The notes beneath the pieces were generated by a model. It was given only the letters and a program-made list of their open reading frames with translations. It was not told the DNA's origin and made no database searches. Source: JAJECS01 sp965198185 (lineage in GTDB: Bacteria; Chloroflexota; UBA11872). From it: a stretch of 64,000 nucleotides of DNA. Position 1 is the first letter of the stretch. The number at the start of each line of letters is the position of its first letter. The DNA lies in the NCBI GenBank assembly GCA_965198185.1, contig CBDAOU010000002.1, positions 1,364,001 through 1,428,000 of the forward strand. The letters run 5' to 3'. Below, piece after piece: positions 61,222 to 64,000 of the stretch. A program made the position numbers and the translations under genes.

Positions 61222-62363
61222 CTACGCGCCAGTCCCCATCAGAACCTCCCGCAACCGCCGCGCGATGATCTCCGGCTCGCCGGGCTGCAGGTTCGCTGAG
61301 TAGGCCTCCAGCAGGTCGCGCGCCGGATCGACGCGGACATAGATCGTGGGATCACCGGACAGCAGCGCGTCGCCGACCGTCTGCGCGTCGGTCCGGTCCA
61401 TTCGGCCTCGAAGCCGATCACCGCGGTCGGCACGAAGTAGCGGTCGTCGTCGAACTCCACGGTCGCGCGCACGCCGTCGACCTCGCCGACGTCGTCGACG
61501 ATGATCTCGACCAGCTCTCCCATGTCCCGCAGCATCTGGTCCTCGTCTGAGTCCATGTAGCTCCGCAGCGCGGCGTACAGGCCCACCATCTCCTCCTTGG
61601 CCACCTTGGATGGACGGCCAATGGCATGGTTCGGGCTGCTGTTGAGGTGCGCCGCCTCGATGAGATCCGCGCGGCCGTAGAGCAGCCCAGTCGCCTGGGG
61701 GCCGCGAATGACCTTGCCGCCGCTCATCGTGACGAGATCGGCGCCCTCGCGGATGTAGCGCGTCAGGTTGTCCCGCGGCGGCACCGTCATGGCCGCGTCC
61801 ACGATCACCGGAATGCCACGGGCGTGGGCGATCTCGGCCACCTGGGGCAACGTCAGCCCGCCGCGCGGGTTCCCCGGCGCGAACAGAAACGCCACCGCCG
61901 CCGTGCGGTCGCTGAGCGCGGCCGCCAGCTCCTCGGGCAGGCACGACGACACATTCCCGACCTCGACCAGACGTGCCCCGGTAAAGCTGTACATGTGGCT
62001 GTAGGGACCGCGATGGAGCTTCTGGATGACCATCTCGTCCTTGAGGCCGGTCGTGTCCGGCAGGCGCCGGATGGCCGCGAGGTCCGTGCCCGTCACGCAC
62101 GCGGCCAGCGAAAGGACCATTCCGGCGGCCGCCCCGGCCACGACCATGCCCGCCTCGGCGTCGGTGACCTCGGCGACATAGGCGCCGATGCGGCGGTTGA
62201 GCGTCTCGACCGACACAAACGCCCGCCCCGCCTCGGCCATCGCCGCCAGCGTGTCCGGCCGCATCAGCGAGCCACCGTAGTTCGTGGTGGGCCCGCCGGC
62301 GTGAATCACCAGCGGCACGCCCAACTCGGCGTAGACGCGGTTCGAGGGTCGCGTGCGCTGCAT
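61222..62363 (-). pseudogene. SelA-like PLP enzyme (aminotransferase fold), frameshifted
   Basis: A fold-type I PLP enzyme of the SelA/D-glucosaminate-6-phosphate ammonia-lyase-like family. From ATG 62363 (MQRTRPSNRVYAELGVPLVI) it has NYGGSLMRPDTLAAM near residue 30, VIVDAAMTVPPRDN near 200 with the PLP Asp, and VTMSGGKVIRGPQATGLL near 228 with the Schiff-base Lys. The frame shifts at about 61388-61402 after FEAEWTG. The proper end (GDALLSGDPTIYVRVDPARD, then IIARRLREVLMGTGA) is in another frame, stopping at 61222. It is divergent from another PLP gene. No selenocysteine system is seen. Confidence 0.82.
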
Positions 62364-62545
62364 CAAGCCGCCCAAGAGAGCTCGGTTTGTGCGTGTATAG
62401 CACGATCCCAGCGCCGCCAAGCCGCTATGCTTCACGGCACGTATGCGTCAGGCCATATGACCAACCCGGCGATCAATCGCGGGACGCCGCCGCGTCCCGC
62501 GTCCTGCTTTGTCGCCCCACCAATCTTCGGCGTGAGAGTATCGGT

Positions 62546-63668
62546 ATGACGCGGCCGCCGCGGCTGATGATTCCGGGGCCGATCGACCTTGAGCCGGAGG
62601 TGCTGGAGGCACTCGCCGGGCCAGGTGATTCCGCACTACGGCGACACCTGGGTAGCGGCCTACGGCCGGGTGCGGCAGAACCTGCTGGCGATTGGAGAGA
62701 GCGCCGGCGACGCCTTCGTGCTCGCGGGTACCGGCATCGTGGGTCTGGACGCCGCCATCGGGACGGCGGTGCCAACCGGCGGGCATCTCATCGTGGTCGA
62801 CAACGGCTTCTTTTCCGGTCGCATGTGCAAGAGATCGCCGAGGGCTACGGCGTCGTCACCCACATCCTGCGCACGGCCCGCGGCGATCCGGTGCGGCCGG
62901 ATGAACTCGCCGCCTTCATGCAGGCGCACCCGGGAAGCCAAGGTCGTGGGCCTGACGCACGGCGAGACGGCGACCGGCGTGCTCAACGACCTGGCGGCCC
63001 TCGGAAACGCGTGGTAGCAGACGCGGGCCGATTTCTCATCGTCGACGCGGTGTCGACGTTCGGCGCCGCGCGCCTGGCGGTGGACGCCTGGGGCATCGGC
63101 ATCTGCTGCACGGCGTCGCAGAAGGCCCTCGAAGCGCCGCCGGGCGCCGCGCCGGTCATCGTCAATCCGAAGGCGTGGGAATTCCTGGAGTCAAGCGGTG
63201 CGGCGCACCACGGCCTCTACAGCGACCTGCGCGTCTGGCGCCGCTACGCCACCGAGATGGCCGAGTTCCACCCCCAGCCGGCCACGATGCCGGTCAACAT
63301 CATCGCCGCCCTGACCGTCGCCACCGACCGCATCCTCGCCGAGGGACTTGAGCAGCGCTATCGGCGCTATCGCGAAACTGCTGCCCGGGTGCGGGCGCGG
63401 GCGCGCGCCGCCGGCTGTGAGCCGCTGGCGGCGGATGAGTGGGCTTCGCCCACCGTCACGGCCCTGCGTCCGCCCGCCGGGCATCGCGGCGGACGATGTC
63501 GTGGCCGCCGTGCGCGAGCGCGTGAACATTCAACTCGGCAGCGGGATCGCGGACCTTGCGGGACAGGTGTTCCGCGTGGGGCACATGGGACTCTCAGCCA
63601 CCGACGCCTACCTCGACGATCTTTTCGTCGTGCTCGACAGTTTCACTTCGCCTGCCCCAGCTTCGTAG
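62546..63668 (+). pseudogene. Class V aminotransferase (alanine/serine-glyoxylate type) with about five frameshifts
   Basis: From ATG 62546 (MTRPPRLMIPGPIDLEPEVL) the protein continues through alternating frames: QVIPHYGDTWVAAYGRVRQN, then VQEIAEGYGVVTHILRTARG, then AKVVGLTHGETATGVLNDLA, then FLIVDAVSTFGAARLAVDAW with CCTASQKALEAPPG (PLP Lys), and finally GIAADDVVAAVRERVNIQLG to the stop at 63668. Shifts fall near 62620, 62823, 62932, 63003 and 63473. The protein order is complete and family motifs are intact, so repeated indel errors or early decay are both possible. Confidence 0.8.
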
Positions 63669-63720
63669 GCACGCACCGCGCAGCTCGCGACCCGGAAATT
63701 CCATTGACACGCGGCAATTG

Positions 63721-64000
63721 CCCGCCGTAGGCTCGCCATTGCTGGAAAGGCTGCGACTGGGACGAGTACCCGTCGGAAGCCGCGTTAGAGAGCCGGACCT
63801 CGCGCTGCAAGTCCGGTCGCGGCGACGACGGCGAATGGCCCCACGAGCCGCGGACCCAACGGGCATGCCCAAGTAGGCTCCGCCGGAGGCCCTCCGTTAG
63901 CGCAGGGCAGGATATCGAGCGCAAGCTCCGTATCTGCGAAAGGGGTGCATTGCGCACCCGAAGCAGGGTGGCACCGCGAAGGCATGAGCCTCTCGCCCCT
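63721..64000 (+). promoter_or_regulatory. T-box leader of an aminoacyl-tRNA-related gene beyond the window
   Basis: Elements appear in canonical order: GAGTA (63764-63768), AGAGAGCCGG (63787-63796), GCTGCAAG distal loop region (63804-63811), GAATGG (63833-63838) and the T-box AGGGTGGCACCGCG (63965-63978). CCGTCG (63770-63775) pairs with CGACGG (63826-63831) above the specifier loop, and AGGG (63965-63968) can pair with the terminal CCCCT. The TGGC bulge (63969-63972) predicts a tRNA with discriminator G. TGG after GAA would read as a Trp specifier, and tRNA-Trp has G at that site. The regulated gene lies beyond 64000. Confidence 0.9.

Overview
The window is a G+C-rich, gene-dense bacterial chromosome segment with many GTG starts and 4-bp ATGA/GTGA gene overlaps. 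The best guess is Chloroflexota. This rests on family resemblance: a GlmL/MutL-like pair, a lipoprotein with TolB-type propeller and plant-type LRRs, ThyX, a FemAB-type transferase beside MurE, and T-box plus TPP riboswitch control. No rRNA, tRNA, CRISPR array, IS element or prophage was recognised, so the taxonomy is an inference. The presence of murE and a FemAB-like gene suggests a peptidoglycan wall.

Layout: (1) 1-4061, minus strand: an Eco57I-type DNA methyltransferase followed by a more AT-rich uncharacterised gene that runs off the left edge; this is the most accessory-looking part. (2) 4124-7319, plus strand: a TPP riboswitch with an attenuator controlling a thiamine-precursor ABC transporter (thiamine-binding protein, permease, lipoprotein, ATPase). 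(3) 7447-23804: a catabolic and hypothetical region with a creatininase-family protein, a polysaccharide deacetylase, a broken aldo/keto reductase, two TIM-barrel isomerases, the TolB/LRR lipoprotein, small membrane proteins, an enolase-superfamily dehydratase, two DapA-family aldolases, an SGNH hydrolase, an SDR and a class III aminotransferase. It reads like sugar-acid or amide catabolism. (4) 23936-30305, plus strand: core genes yebC-ruvCAB-acylphosphatase-FecR-like-acpS-nnr. (5) 30332-33816, minus strand: cmk-plsC-der-plsY. (6) 33963-37548, plus strand: a SpoIID-like secreted protein, thyX and an MntA/HepT-type toxin-antitoxin pair. (7) 37555-48149, minus strand: a broken 2-hydroxyacid dehydrogenase, murE, a FemAB-like gene, a UbiE-like methyltransferase, polyprenyl synthase, tatD, metG, rsmI and a secreted glycosidase-like protein. 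(8) 48378-51857, plus strand: a split glutamine-dependent NAD synthetase and argS. (9) 51924-54795, minus strand: the GlmL-like protein and its partner. (10) 54922-63668: an archaemetzincin-like protein, a broken Dam-type methylase, uvrB (frameshifted), a kinase, a small winged-helix regulator with its membrane protein and palindromic operator, and two broken PLP enzymes. (11) 63721-64000: a T-box leader whose regulated gene lies beyond the right edge.

Two themes cut across the window. First, many otherwise well-conserved genes carry single-base frameshifts (thiY, AKR, 2-hydroxyacid dehydrogenase, Dam-like, uvrB, a membrane protein, a SelA-like enzyme and a class V aminotransferase), and they are concentrated after about 56 kb. 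Because uvrB is among them, base-level assembly error is at least as likely as gene decay. Second, several families of short palindromic intergenic repeats sit at gene ends, including REP/REPIN-like copies near 55.7 and 59.9 kb.
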